A stretch of 64,000 nt of DNA from Pratylenchus scribneri. Its lineage: Eukaryota; Nematoda; Chromadorea; Rhabditida; Pratylenchidae. A model generated the notes under the pieces. That model did no database searches. It worked only from the letters and a program-made list of their open reading frames with translations, and was not told the DNA's origin. A program made the translations under genes and the position numbers. Below are positions 45,366-57,222 of this stretch, in pieces (the first letter of the stretch is position 1; each line of letters starts with the position of its first letter). The DNA lies in the NCBI GenBank assembly GCA_030063045.1, contig JAQSEB010000066.1, positions 186,001-250,000 on the forward strand, read 5' to 3'.

Positions 45366-48300
45366 CTATTTTTTGACACCCACACCAAGTACCCACCGTT
45401 TGCAAGCTTGAATTGGCAAAAACAGCGAGCAGAATGTTTGCCTGTAGCGTGAGGACATCAAACAATAGAGCACAAAATTGACGGAAGAATTCAGCAGGGA
45501 AAGCAAATCCAGCACATCGCCCAACGTCAAATAGATGAACCGGTGGACGTCGGCCGTGTACACGGCGTTGAGAATGGCAATTAGGCCCTGGGGCATTTCG
45601 GTGAGCAGAAAAACGCAGAGAATGGCCAGCAAAAGGGCGGTGGTCCGATCCGAGTTGATTCTATGTTTTTGGATTGGATTATTGAAAATTATTGTTGGAT
45701 TTTTTTTGATAGTGATAAAGTATTTATTTTGTGTCAAAAAGGAATTAAATTTTCTTAAATTAAATGCTAAATTAATTCTATTTTTCTATAGGAATGGGAA
45801 CAGCCCAATTTGTGTCCGAAATAATATCTCATCAAAGAATGAACCAATTTTGATATTTTTTGTATCAAATTAAAAGAATAGACTTTTGGCTATCTAATTA
45901 ATGAATTTTATTTAAAATTGATACAGAATTTTTGAAATATGCCCCCAAAAACCATTGAAAAATGACCTTTACTAGTTACTGAGGATTAGCCAAATTTTCA
46001 GTGGGTTTTTTGGGCACAACTTTCTTACTTCTGAATCAATTTAAATAAAATTTATATCATTTGATAACCAAAAGTCTACTCTTTAATTTGATAAAAAAAT
46101 CATCAAAATTGGTTCAGTCCCTGATGAGTTATTATAAATGGCGGCAAGTTGGTCTATCCCGTGGAATTAAATTGCTCAGAAATCAAAGAAAAGAATTCCA
46201 AAAATCCCAATATAATTTTTCCAAATTTTTTTGTTACTTTTTCAACCCAGCAGGGCCATTCTGCATTTGGTGGGTCACATCAGCGGACTGGGCCCGTTCC
46301 GTTTGGTTGCCATTGCCAATTTGGCTAAGCAATAGCATGCATCGTTTTCGTTCGGCACGTCGCAGTTTTTGCAGCAAACTGGCACTTAGAACAAGGAGAA
46401 GAAGGCAGGGAATGACCTGAATGGAAAGGGCTATCATTAAATAGATCGAAATGGAATTTTTTGAATATTTTTGAAGGCTAATAAATTACCATATTTAGGG
46501 CTGAATAATTTTTTAGGATTTCCCAAATTTTTCCTTTAAAATGGCATAAAATTTTGGAGAAATAATTTTTTTTAAATTTGATAAAATTGCCTATCAAGGG
46601 ATTTAAGTGCTTTAGGCTCTAAATTAACATCCTAAGGATCAAATCAATATTAAAAATGAAGTCTATTGTAAGTTGTAAGGCAATTCCTAGTCAACATTAA
46701 CTTTCCAATTAATTTAATTTCTTTTGTAGGCATCGATTTGATGGATTTATCCACTTTATTTCCTTTTTGTGAGTCGGCTAACTTAATGATTTAGAGAGCT
46801 TTTTTAAAAATTTTGTATTAATTCACCTCAAAATTCCAAGGATGAAAAATTAAAGCCTCTACCTTGGGATTTTGGGTACTATTGGTTTTGGATTTACCCA
46901 ATTTTTAGCCATTTCTCTACTCATTTCTAGGGTTGTCCAAAGTCGGTTTTTTGAACGTGTTTCTCCTATTTTCGGTTAGTTTGAGTAAAATTTCCAAATT
47001 TCGTTTTGAAATTTCATCGATTTTTTCAAACCGAAATGACTTTGGACAACCCTAATAATAAGAATTTTTCCAAAATTGTATTGACCAAATTTTGGACCAT
47101 TTCTTGGCCTTTTCCTCCCAACTCACTTTGAAGCAAATCCCAGTCAACCAAAGGTTCCCCTTGAAAAGCCAACATCCATTGGCCAGTGCTGAAGGCCTGA
47201 TCACGACGGTAAAAAGTGGTTCCGAATAATTGGGCAATGCGGCGAATTTCTCGGCCGAACATTGCGGGGACGGCTGCCACCGATGATGGGGATATTCAAT
47301 GACTTGGTGGACGGCCAGCGAGGGGATGCAGAGGAGAAAGACGGCAAACACGACGCCGAGGGATGCGCGCCGGGCCAATGGCACCCGCTGCCAATTGCTA
47401 GAAATTTTTTTGGGTGGATAAAAGATAGGAATAGGCTTTTGATTGGATTGGTCATAGATGCTTTAAATGTCACTTTTTTGATTGAATTTTCTTTGCTTAA
47501 GGGCATTCCTCTCAAATTGGATATGGAAAGGATTTATGAATTCGATGGATTGAAATTTGCATACACAAATCAATTTTATAAGTCTATATTTGTTTAAAAT
47601 TAGACAAACTTATATATTTTTAAAGTCTTGGGAGGAATTGATTCGAGAAAAAAGTAATGGGTTTGATTTAAAATATGACCAAAAAGGGAACAAAATATGC
47701 TAATAGATCAGGGCACTTTTTGGCCATATCTTTTTGATCTATTTTAGTTTAATCAAATATTTTGATATCAAAATGCCCTTTTAGCCTCAATTGAAATTGA
47801 ATGATTCAAGAAAGATTTAGTGAATTGGATTGGATTGTATCAAATAATCGCAAATTAAGTCAGAAATAAGCAGTTCGTTTTTTGGTCATAAGGTCATATC
47901 ATAACTATTTTGGCCAATAAGGTTTGATGAATCATTTTGATAATAAAATGCTCTCAAGAATAAGCTTAAACAAATGAAAAAATGATATAAAATTTTTTTA
48001 ATAGCTTGGAAATATTTCTAAATGGCCAATGTCAAAAATTCGAGTGCGCGAAATTTGGGTAAGCCATAAAAATTCAATAATTTAGGAGAGGAATATGGGA
48101 CAGAAATTCCATTTTTTCTATACGAATCCATTGCTTTTTTACCGACCTGTACAATGTGTTTTTGTGCAGTGTCATTCGCCTCAAAAATGCCATGAGGACG
48201 GCAAGCCATAGAGTGGCTGTGTGAAGCAAAATTGAGAGGAAAATATGCAATAATAAGAAGAACATCCACAAACGGGTTTGGGCATTTGCGCTGAAAATTG

Positions 48301-51300
48301 ATATTTTTTTGTTTTTTTGTTAATTAAAATTAAGCCACAATGATTTAAATTGAATCCAATGAAATTGAATTTTTATAAGTATTGGCCGATTTTGATTTTA
48401 ACGTCGATTCTTTTTACGGAATTTTCTGATCTATGCTCAATCAATTCCTTAGGGCCGGTTTTATTTAAAAAATTTCAATTTCAAATCATTGTAATTAGTT
48501 TGAACCAAAATTAAGGTCAGCTGAATTTTTTAGGTCTTAAACCGATTTAAATATTTTTGCAATTAATCAAAATGTGGTCAGAATTAACATTTCAATCAAT
48601 TAAATCGACCATTTTAAATAGAATTAGTCATAATTGCCTTAGGATGTTTAAATTTTGAAATATTTGGTCAAATTTTTGGTCAATTTTGAAATAGAATCGG
48701 ATGAAAAATCAAAATAGACTTTAAAAAAATTAATTCCATCTCCATTCATTTTTATCTGCTAGTCGAATTGGTCCCCCATAAATTTTGCGCTTTAATCTTG
48801 AAATTTAAAGGCCGTGTGCGATTCAAAATCCAATCCATTTTATTTTTACAACTTCCAGTGAGGACATTTCAAAGGAAGGAGAATGTATTGGCCCCAAGGG
48901 ATTTGGCGGCTTCAAAATCGCTTCCTCCTCCTCTTTTACCTTCCTTCCATTTCCACAATTCCGCCGCCCACTCAATTTTATATAAGAAAGGGCCAAACTC
49001 TTCATTCAATTTCCTTGGCCTAGGATGAATGTTTCAAAAATTCAGTATTGAAAACAAAATGAAGTTTTTTTTGAAATGGAACTAATTAATGAGGGTGGAT
49101 AATGGATATGGCCAATAAGAATTGAGGAAACCAAATAAATATATACTTGACATCATCATTAAAAAAGTGCATTTTTGGGTGGGTGCCTAAAACTGACCAA
49201 GAATGGTCGCCGAGCACGAAATGCCAAATGTACACCAAATATGAGCCCATTGTGCCCAAATCGCAAAGGGCCACGGCCGTCTGAAATGTTAGAGTAAAAT
49301 TAATGGGGGTTCACAAAAACATAAAGAAAGAAAAATTTTTGAGGCCATTAAAGATGGATAAATCAAATTCTCTTTTTAAACTCTTTCCTGCCTATTTGTT
49401 TGTTTCTAAAGCTAAACCATCACCTTTTCTTATGGCTAATTCATATGGCCTTAAATATGACAATTTTTAACAAAAATTTGGTAGTAAATTATAATATTCC
49501 CTTCCACAAAAATAACAACTTTCCACTGTTTAAAATGCTCAAAATGCCACCCGAATTTAAATTGGCCCGAATTCTTACCATAATGGCATTCACAGCCGAT
49601 TGCCGCATTTGTGGCCTCGTGAGCACAACACAATGGATGAGATTGGTGAGCACGCCGAACAGGCAAAGGCAAACACAAATTCGGCCATGGATTGGTGCAT
49701 ATGCTCTACAATTTAATAATGGGAATTTTATGATAAATTGATGGAATTTCAAATTAATTTTGGCCAAATTTTCCTCACAATTTCACTCATAAATTTGGTT
49801 TATTAATTTTTATTTCACCCATAAATTAGGCCATTAATTTTTTGGCCATCGACCGATTAATTTACATATTTCGCTCAAAAATTGCAATTTTTTCACATTT
49901 TTTGATGATAATTTTATGATAAATTGGTGGAATTTCTAAATGGCATTTCTCATTTTCTTTGCAATTTCACCCATAAATTCTTTTATTATTTTTTGAGCTT
50001 ATTTTTTGGTCATTGAAAGGATGAATTTGCATATTTTTCCTTTAAAATTGTCATTATTTTCCACTTTTTTGGATAATAAATTTAATATAAATTGATGAAT
50101 TTTCCAAATGGCATTTTGACTAATTTTCTTTGCAATTTTACTTTAAATTAGCTTATTTTTTGACCTTTGAAACGATTATTTACATATTTTTTCCTTCAAA
50201 ATTGTCATTCATTTTCCAGTCCTCTCTTTTGGATCTCCGATTTTTTTTCAACATTTTTTTCGCCTCATATTTGCCCCAAGGGAATCCCCCTTTTCCAATT
50301 TTTGCCCTTTTCTGTGACGGTGTAAAAAGTAAATTCAACCGGAAATGTCGCACTTTGGGTTTTTTATGACTTTTTTTGATTAATTTTTCACTTCCCCCTT
50401 TCGAATTCATTGCCCCTTTTCCATTTCATTTTTTTGGCCATCACGTGTGTGCCCTTTGGCCCTTTCCGAATAATTGAATAAATGGGGAAGGGTAATAAAA
50501 TTTTTGAGAACAAATGACACTTTTTGCCTTTTTTCTTTGTCTTTTTTACATTTTTGCCCTTTCAATTCCCTCTTTTGAATGATAAACGGAGGCTATCTAA
50601 TTTTACAAACAATTTTAATGGCGTAATAATCATTGGAAAAAGTAGTAGTAATTTATGGCCCGAAATGGGTGAACAATTTAGTCAGCGGGTTTTCTTATTC
50701 TTTATGTTTTAATAATTGTTGTAAATTTGAGTGGAAAATGTAAAGAATTATTCACAGCGAGAATTCCACATTTTTCATTGTTCTTTTTGGACACCAATTT
50801 AAAGTCTGGCAATTAAAAAATGAATTTTTTTGATGTCAAATTTAAGCCAAAGTACTTTGGAATCCTATCATTAAATTGCATTGAATATTTTTTTTTCTTA
50901 AAAGCTTAATTTCTAAAATTTCAATTGTTCTTTTTGGAGACCAATTTAACTCCTCTGGCAATTAAAAAGTACTTTCATTCAACTATGGAAAATGGCAATT
51001 AAAAAATGACTTTTTTGGATGCTAAATTTAACAACCAGAACCAGCCAATAGGGCTTGGGAATCCTAGCATAGAATTTGCATTGAATATTTTTTATCCTTA
51101 AAGGCTTAATCATTTTTTCATACAATACTAAAATGGTCACATTTTTATATCTTTTGCTGATTAATCATTAATAATAGTGAGCCAATTTTTAGGTCTCAAA
51201 ATTCGCAAAATAAGATGCCTATTTAAATTTTTTGTGATATTTGCCAAAATTGGTTTAGCTAACCTTAAACAGGTATTTTTTGATATTTTTAATGGAATTT

Positions 51301-51535
51301 TTCCCAGAAAAATTTGCCAAAATAGATAAAATAAGTCAAAAAATTATGTCAAAAATATAAAGAAATAAATATTTATCCTGAATCTGAATTTTAATCCGCT
51401 CTCTAATGAGAAGCATTTTATTAGGGTCTACAGGTTTTGAACTCACTTTTGGAAGAGCACAAGGGAATGGATGAATTGGCGAGTGGCATTGTCGCTGAAA
51501 TCGAACAAAGTTGGCTCATCCGGCCCACAATGCAT
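45366..51535 (-). CDS. Seven-transmembrane peptide receptor, DMSR (myosuppressin receptor-like) family
   Basis: Exons (approximate): 51440-51535, 49573-49714, 49148-49280, 48138-48293, 47110-47398, 46236-46416, 45366-45660; phases checked and consistent. The ATG at 51535 begins 'MHCGPDEPTLFDFSDNATR', an extracellular N-terminus with one N-glycosylation site. Transmembrane helices follow in order: TM1 'ICVCLCLFGVLTNLIHCVVL', TM2 'CDLGTMGSYLVYIWHF', TM3 'LLLHIFLSILLHTATLWLAV', TM4 'GVVFAVFLLCIPSLAVH', TM5 'GNLWLTGICFK-VIPCLLLL', TM6 'LLLAILCVFLLTEMPQG', TM7 'LGDVLDLLSLLNSSVNFVLY'. The TM6 'TEMPQG' and TM7 'LGDVLDLL...NFVLYC' signatures are those of insect myosuppressin and nematode DMSR receptors for FMRFamide-like peptides. 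The stop at 45366 gives a short tail; a longer one may use the exon at 44.27 kb. Confidence 0.88.
46928..47054. mobile_element. Short MITE family B with perfect 15-bp inverted ends
   Basis: Ends 'tagggttgtccaaagtc' and 'gactttggacaaccctta'-like sequence (exactly 'gactttggacaacccta') are perfect inverted repeats over 'gggttgtccaaagtc', with TA on both outer sides, consistent with a TA target duplication as in Tc1/mariner-type MITEs. The interior also pairs partly. It sits in the receptor intron between the TM4-5 and TM5-6 exons. Diverged relatives: about 44010-44175 and 4930-5040. Confidence 0.85.
49732..50219. repeat. Three diverged tandem copies of about 170-187 bp
   Basis: Copies start near 49732, 49919 and 50089 with 'gataaattgatgga' / 'gataaattggtgga' / 'ataaattgatgaa' and share 'tttgcaatttcacccataaa', 'cattttttggataata' and 'tccttcaaaattgtcatt'. 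They lie in the long first intron of the receptor gene. No coding capacity. Confidence 0.75.
50777..51103. repeat. Two diverged tandem copies, about 150-175 bp
   Basis: The phrases 'caattgttctttttgga', 'gaccaattta', 'tctggcaattaaaaa' and 'gcattgaatattttttt' occur twice (about 50777-50912 and 50925-51103). Also in the first receptor intron. Probably local duplication of intron sequence. Confidence 0.65.
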
Positions 51536-52754
51536 TTTCAGTTTTAGGGCCTAATTATGAATATGAGGGAAGGCCAATTTGGCAAGGGAAATTATTGTTG
51601 GTATTGAGGCCAAATGGTAAAAAATATGGCCGTAAATAAAAATTTGTTGATTACTCTGGAAAAATCATTTGTAATGGAAAAATTATTTGTAAAATTATTT
51701 TGAATCGAAAAGATAAGAACGGAAAATTGGAGGTATGACCACCTTTTTAATAAAACATTTTTCCCGTTGGAAGGTGGGCCAAAAAATGTACAAGGATTAA
51801 AAAGGCAATAAAATTTGGCAATAAAATAGGCCAAAACCCAAAATGAGGGCATTGGCCAATTTGAAACAAAAAAAATGGAGGAGAAAATGTTGCAGAATTG
51901 ACGCAAAAAGATAGAAGAGGCAATTTCCTCATGAAAATGATTAGAAATAATGAAAAAATGACAAAGGGAGTTGGCTGGAGAAAATAATGGTGCCATCCAA
52001 AAATATGCCCAAAATGCCGAGGCGGAGGACACTTTCCCCTCGCAATAAAATCGGCACAGCATGACGCCAAAAACCCCGGGGGTGGAGAGGTGTTTGAAGG
52101 TTGGTCATAAAAAAGGGTTTTGCCCTCTCTTCTTTTTGGCCGAGGAATTAAAAAAAAGTGAAGTGAGTTTTAGGGGAAAATCATTTCCAGGAAGTAGTCG
52201 AAACTCGAAAGTGGATGGGCCGGGGGAAGATGCGCCGACGGGGAATTGGGTGGAAGGGGCGCAAAGGACGAAAAGGGAAGGACAGACGTTTGGGTTGGCC
52301 GCCTCTCATTGCCATTGACAATTCTTCCCCCTAAGCCCCAAACACATTCATTGGCCTTTCCATTTTTGGGCACGGAGGCCAAACTCAAATAAGTTTTTTT
52401 AGTGGTTGTAGTATTTTATGGAGTGGTGTGGGGATGCGCCAAATGGATGTTGGATGGATTGGGTGGAGTGGGGGCCAACTCAAGTGAGACCGACGATGAG
52501 GTGGAAATGGGAAGGGGAATTGCGCTCCAAAAAATGAATAGACCCAATGAAAATGAAATTGACGGGGCCATAGCACACAAATGGCTTCCAGGAAAATTTG
52601 AGGAGGAAAAGGAAGGGGATAATGGCCTTAGGCAAGAAAAACTTTCCTGGAGGCAAAGAAAGAATTCGCCATTTCCTTCAAATTGACTAATTATTATTGA
52701 GATGTTTATTTATTTATATGAATTTATGTCTTTTTGTATTCAATTATGGTTATC
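51536..52754. other. 5' flank of the receptor gene; no supported gene
   Basis: The receptor promoter should lie here. A G+C-richer part (52060-52690) holds a 94-codon plus-strand frame (52402-52686, 'SSETDDEVEMGRGIALQKMN'), which I cannot link to splice sites or any family. The 156-codon minus-strand frame at 51592-52062 is hydrophobic and Phe-rich from AT-rich DNA and looks accidental. Confidence 0.4.
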
Positions 52755-52872
52755 AAAAAATTGAAATTACAAATCAGAACAGGCGGAATTTACAAATTGG
52801 GGCAATTACAAATCAGAACAGGCGGAATTTACAATTTGGGGCAATTACAAATCAGAACAGGCGGAATTTAGC
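52755..52872 (+). repeat. Short third array related to the 25-bp satellite
   Basis: Three copies of a 39-bp unit: 'acaaatcagaacaggcggaa' then 'tttacaatttggggcaatt'. It combines the 'aaatcag' and 'atttacaatttggggcaatt' parts of the large satellite with the 'cggaattta' variant seen at its degenerate right edge (8165-8240). Confidence 0.9.
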
Positions 52873-53159
52873 AGGACAACTTTTAATTCCTTCTAGACGT
52901 TGTCTTTTTGGAGATGGCGATTTAGACATATTAACCAAAATTAATATAAAAAATATTTGTTCTACAAAAAAATAAAAATAACATATATGATTAATTATCA
53001 AAAATTGGCCATTTTCTATTTTTAATGTAATTAGTGCTGTGCACCCTCTGTGCCGAAATTCTGAAAATCCAGGGTTAACCGGGACTAGATCCGAATCTTT
53101 TAGGTTCGGAACCACCACGAATTTGATCAAAATCATGATTATTATTTTGATTTTGAAGG

Positions 53160-53690
53160 GATAATTTTTAATTTTTTTTAGTTCTCATTCCCATTGATAA
53201 ATATCATTATATTTTCCCGATAAAAAGCTAAATAAATCTATAATATATTAAACAATTTATATAAAATTTCGTTGACTTGGATGAATTTTACAAAAGTTAA
53301 AGAAAAAAATTTTTATCTTGCGTCCTGGGTCGGGTTTAAAATTCCGAAAATCAGGGCTCAGTGTCGGGGCTCAAAATGTCCAACGGGCAGAATTGGGCTT
53401 AACATTTTTTCCTAATAGAGCAAAATATAATATACAAATTTTAGCCCAAGGCAATTTTCTCAAGCATTTTCTCCTCATTTTTTTTATGACTGCTTAAATT
53501 TGCTCATTCATTGCTCCATAAAATGAGCAAATATGACCGCGGCGATTAATTGATTTTGCCTCTCATTCAAAATTCCCAACAAGATGAAGTGCACCACTGC
53601 CCAATGCCCATGCCCAGAGTGCCCTGCGTCCATCTTTTTCCATTGCCCAGCAATCCTCTGCTGTGTCAGAATTTTTATAGCCTGAAGATA
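53160..53690 (+). repeat. 0.5-kb direct repeat, left copy
   Basis: Resembles 63190-63740 throughout: 'gagcaaaatataatat', 'gcaattttctcaagcatttt', 'gattttgcctctcattcaaa', 'attcccaac', then a cysteine-rich possible reading 'CPCPECPASIFFHCP'. Identity is perhaps 75-80%. Both copies face the same way and bracket the papain-like, kelch-like and RRM genes. Could be ancient LTRs, two copies of one element, or decayed copies of a small cysteine-rich gene. Confidence 0.75.
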
Positions 53691-54871
53691 TTATTGTTCA
53701 GAAATGAAACTAGATATTCGATTATGAGGAATTAGTCCCAGTAAATTTAAAATTTACAACTAGCAATTATTTAAAAATGATTAAAAAATGAATAAATATT
53801 CGATAAATAAATTCTACATTCAATTTAAAAAACAATCAATGAAAATTTTATGATGCTAAATAATTGGTATTCATCAATGCCCAAATTTAAGCCAATCTTA
53901 TTAATTATTATAATAAATAAATAATATTAATTAATTAATATTTTATCAACTTTTTTTTATCTAATAAATAAATTGAATTGAAAAAGAAAAAGAAAAATAA
54001 CTGCAAATTATAGGCAAAAAAATTTCTTAAATTTTTTTAAAATTTTAAAATATAACTCTAGTAATTTTTTCTATGAAAAATAAATAATTTCAGTGAATCG
54101 AATTGGTTACAGCCGTGTGTTATCTTCAATTGTTTGCGTAGCATTAAAATTTGGAATAAATGTTGCCTTATGTTGCCTGGCTCCTAAAGCCCTCGTCCCT
54201 TCAAAATTTTGTATATTGGTCCTAATTAAATGCAAATCAGAACAGATGAACCACCAAAAAATGGAAAGCAAAAATCATGGAAAAAAAAGCTGGCCCATAA
54301 AAGTCAGCTATCAGCTGCTGAAACAATCCCAATAAGAGGATTAAAATATGGGATGTGGTTATGGTTCTAAATTTTTGATGGCCAAATTTTTCCCCGAATA
54401 TATTCCATTCCCATTAGTTTTGGATTTATTCCATAATTTTCTCTAATATTCTTCTTTAATTTTTTACTTCATCAGAATTTAAAAAAATGAATGAATTAAT
54501 GAAATTTCTTCTTCTAACATGGCAATTTTATATTGATCCGCCAAGCTGCAATGTAATTGATTATTAATTATAATTTTTAAGATAAAAAAATTAAATTTTA
54601 ACTTCCTTATCAATTTAAAAACAAACAAAAAAAAAACAATCATACTTCCAAAAAATCATCTACCTATTTTTTCGCCATTTTATGAGATGATCAAATAAAA
54701 TTAATTTTGTAAATTTCTGAACCCAAAAAATCAAAATTTCTCCATAATGAAAAGGAGTTGTAACAAAAATTGTTAAAGAATAGTCGTATTCTTGGCGACC
54801 AATTATTTTGGAACATTATGTATTTTAATAAATATGTATATGCTCTATTCTAATTTTATGAATAATTAAAG
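53691..54871. other. Upstream region of the papain-like gene
   Basis: Possible 5' exons lie here: an open stretch after the acceptor at about 54091, and one at about 54235-54350 ('SAAETIPIRGLKYGMW') that could be propeptide. I cannot place a start codon or signal peptide. The rest is very AT-rich. Confidence 0.35.
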
Positions 54872-56457
54872 GAAGATATGATCAATTGTGGAAATGTGAC
54901 GGCAAACATAGAAGATTGCCAAGGATGGGAAAATGATTATCTTTGTCCTCGGTGGTTATTGCCAACAGATAATAATGTTATTAATATTTAATTTTTACAA
55001 ATACATTGTATTTAATTAATTAAATAATTGAATATTTTATAAAATAATAATTTATATATCTAATTAAATTTTATTAAAATTTTTAACTTTTTGCAAATAA
55101 GGAAATATGTGGAACATGCTATTCAATTGTTGTTGCACAGTTTTTATCGTATCGGCTGACAAAAATAAAGTGATGGCGCGTCTAGGAATTCATAAAAAAA
55201 TAGAAAAATTACAAAAAATTATTAAAATAAATATAATTTTTAAATTTATAGTTGGTGGGTTTTCTTGTTGCTCGTGGAATAACTAAATACTGCACAGCAA
55301 GTGAATATCCATTCGAGGATAAAGTAAAAAATATATATATATAATTTTATCATTTTTTCAATTATTTACGAAAACATTTTAAATATAACATTTGAATCCG
55401 TTTTTAGTAATCGAAAAATAATCGAAAAGAATATAAATTAAAATAACATAATAATAATATGTTTTAAAAGCGTTTGGGAATACTGCGCTTTGAAAATATT
55501 TAAATCGTAATAATAAAAATTTTTAAATTATTTCAAAAAATTGTTAATTCAAAAATTCCGTGTGCATTATAATTTTGGAAAAAAAGTTTCTAATCACCTC
55601 TCAATTCATCCAACAAATTAATTAAATTTAATTAAATCATCATTTTCTTCAATATTTATGTTATTCCTTATTCCTTTAATTAAAATAATAGAGTGAATTT
55701 TTTAAAATATTACCTAAATTTTAAAATTTTCGCCAAATTTCAAAATGTTGTTTTATGTAAATGTTTGTCAAACTTTAAAATATTTTAAAATTTAAGATAA
55801 ATTTTATTATGAATTATAGGATGGTATTTGCAACGAGAAACATTGTAATAAACCACTTGGTTCATTGGGAGGCAGATTCAAACCAGTTCAGAAAAGCTTT
55901 GAAGCTGTAAGAAATTATTTGGCCAATTGTCAATATCCAATTATTGCCTGCATGTATTTTTCGCAAAAAATGCTAAAGTATAAAGCTTCTGAACGTAAGA
56001 ATATTTTCTTACAAATTAATTTTAATAAATAATTCAAAATAAAATAATTTTTAATAATACAAAAAGACTAATTAAGGCGAAATTTGGAATACTGATTGCC
56101 CAAAATCTGGAGATGCTAACCATGCAGTTTTAATCGTTGGTGCTATTGAAATGGCAAATCAACAAGTTTTTATCATATTTAATAAGTAAAATTTTTGATA
56201 AAATATATTCTTTTATAAATTATAATTTATAATTTAAAATATAATTCTATTAAACAAAAAAATTCTATTGATATAGAAAAAGTTTAATTTTGTAATTATT
56301 TTAATATAAATTCAGTCATCATGGCTTCGGTTACGGGCAATTGGCTTTTTTGCCAATTAATAGAAGGGAAAATGAAAATGTAGATTGGAAGCATCGTTGT
56401 GGAATTACCGATAGGATGTTTGCAATTGGAACTGCCAATGCATGTCCTCTCCAATAA
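54872..56457 (+). CDS. Divergent papain-family (C1A) cysteine protease, probably disrupted
   Basis: Exons seen: 54872-54976, 55102-55169, 55252-55323, 55820-55994, 56077-56185, 56316-56457 (stop TAA 56455-56457). Catalytic Cys lies in 'EICGTCYSIVVAQFLSYRL' (normally CGSCW), His in 'GDANHAVLIVGA', and the Asn position in 'FIIFNNHHGFGYGQ' (normally NSWG..WGE.GY). Odd points: the donor after 55169 leaves phase 2 while the next exon needs phase 0; the roughly 30 residues that normally hold the LSEQ and GCNGG motifs between these exons are missing; and Trp after the active-site Cys is Tyr. The later exons are mutually in phase. I read this as a degenerating or strongly modified protease. No start codon or signal peptide is identified. 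Confidence 0.6.
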
Positions 56458-57222
56458 ATTGATGCCGACAAGTGATTTTTGTGAAAATTTTTAGAAACTT
56501 CGAATTTTCCTTAATTCTTTTCTTTTATTTTATTCAATTAATTCCTTTATTATTTATGTGGATTTAGTACAATAACTCTCTTTTTTTAAATCTAGTCTGT
56601 CGGCATCGGCAACGACACTTTCCTTCAAATTTTTTCCTTTACAATTATTTTTCATTTAATCATATAAAGTTTAATAATCTTTCAATTTTATATTATTATG
56701 TGAATTAAATATTTTGATAAATTTTCCATCAATTTTTCGTGGAAATAATTAGAGACATTGCGAGTCGAGATTCTCGCAGAGATTTTCTGAGATATAGGCC
56801 ATAAGGCAATAAAATTGTTGACAGCGAATCTCGCATAGCCTTTTTCCAAAAAAAGTTGAAATTGTTGAGAAAAAATATGGTTTATTAATTTTCTTAAATT
56901 TTAAAATCATATATCTGATAGATTTAGTCAATAGGCATCATTTGATTATTTTTAGGTTTCAATTTACTCAATTTCAATTTAGTTTTAAATTAAAAACAAA
57001 AAAATTTACCATTTAATTTTAACCAGCAATTACAAATTTTATTCAATTCAACGCGTATTAACAAACTATAATTAAAGGTTATATCCGGTTTTTGAATGGG
57101 AAACAAATAATCAAAGCATAAATAATTATTTTTACATTATATTTTTTAACATAACATTTTTTTGACAAATGAATTAATTTCCACAATTTTTTATTAATTG
57201 TTATTTCGAAAAAAATTAATAA
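56458..57222. other. Convergent intergenic region
   Basis: Lies between the 3' ends of the papain-like and kelch-like genes. Positions about 56935-57080 contain weak echoes of MITE family A ('aggcatcatttgattatttt', 'accatttaattttaacca'), a possible decayed copy. No gene seen. Confidence 0.4.

Noticed and set aside
51592..52070. Two overlapping minus-strand frames (156 and 107 codons)
   Set aside because: Phe/Ile-rich products of AT-rich DNA in two frames over the same bases, upstream of the receptor gene; no domain.
52402..52686. 94-codon plus-strand frame
   Set aside because: Higher G+C and an acidic stretch made me look, but there is no family match, no neighbouring exon and no clear promoter or poly(A) context.
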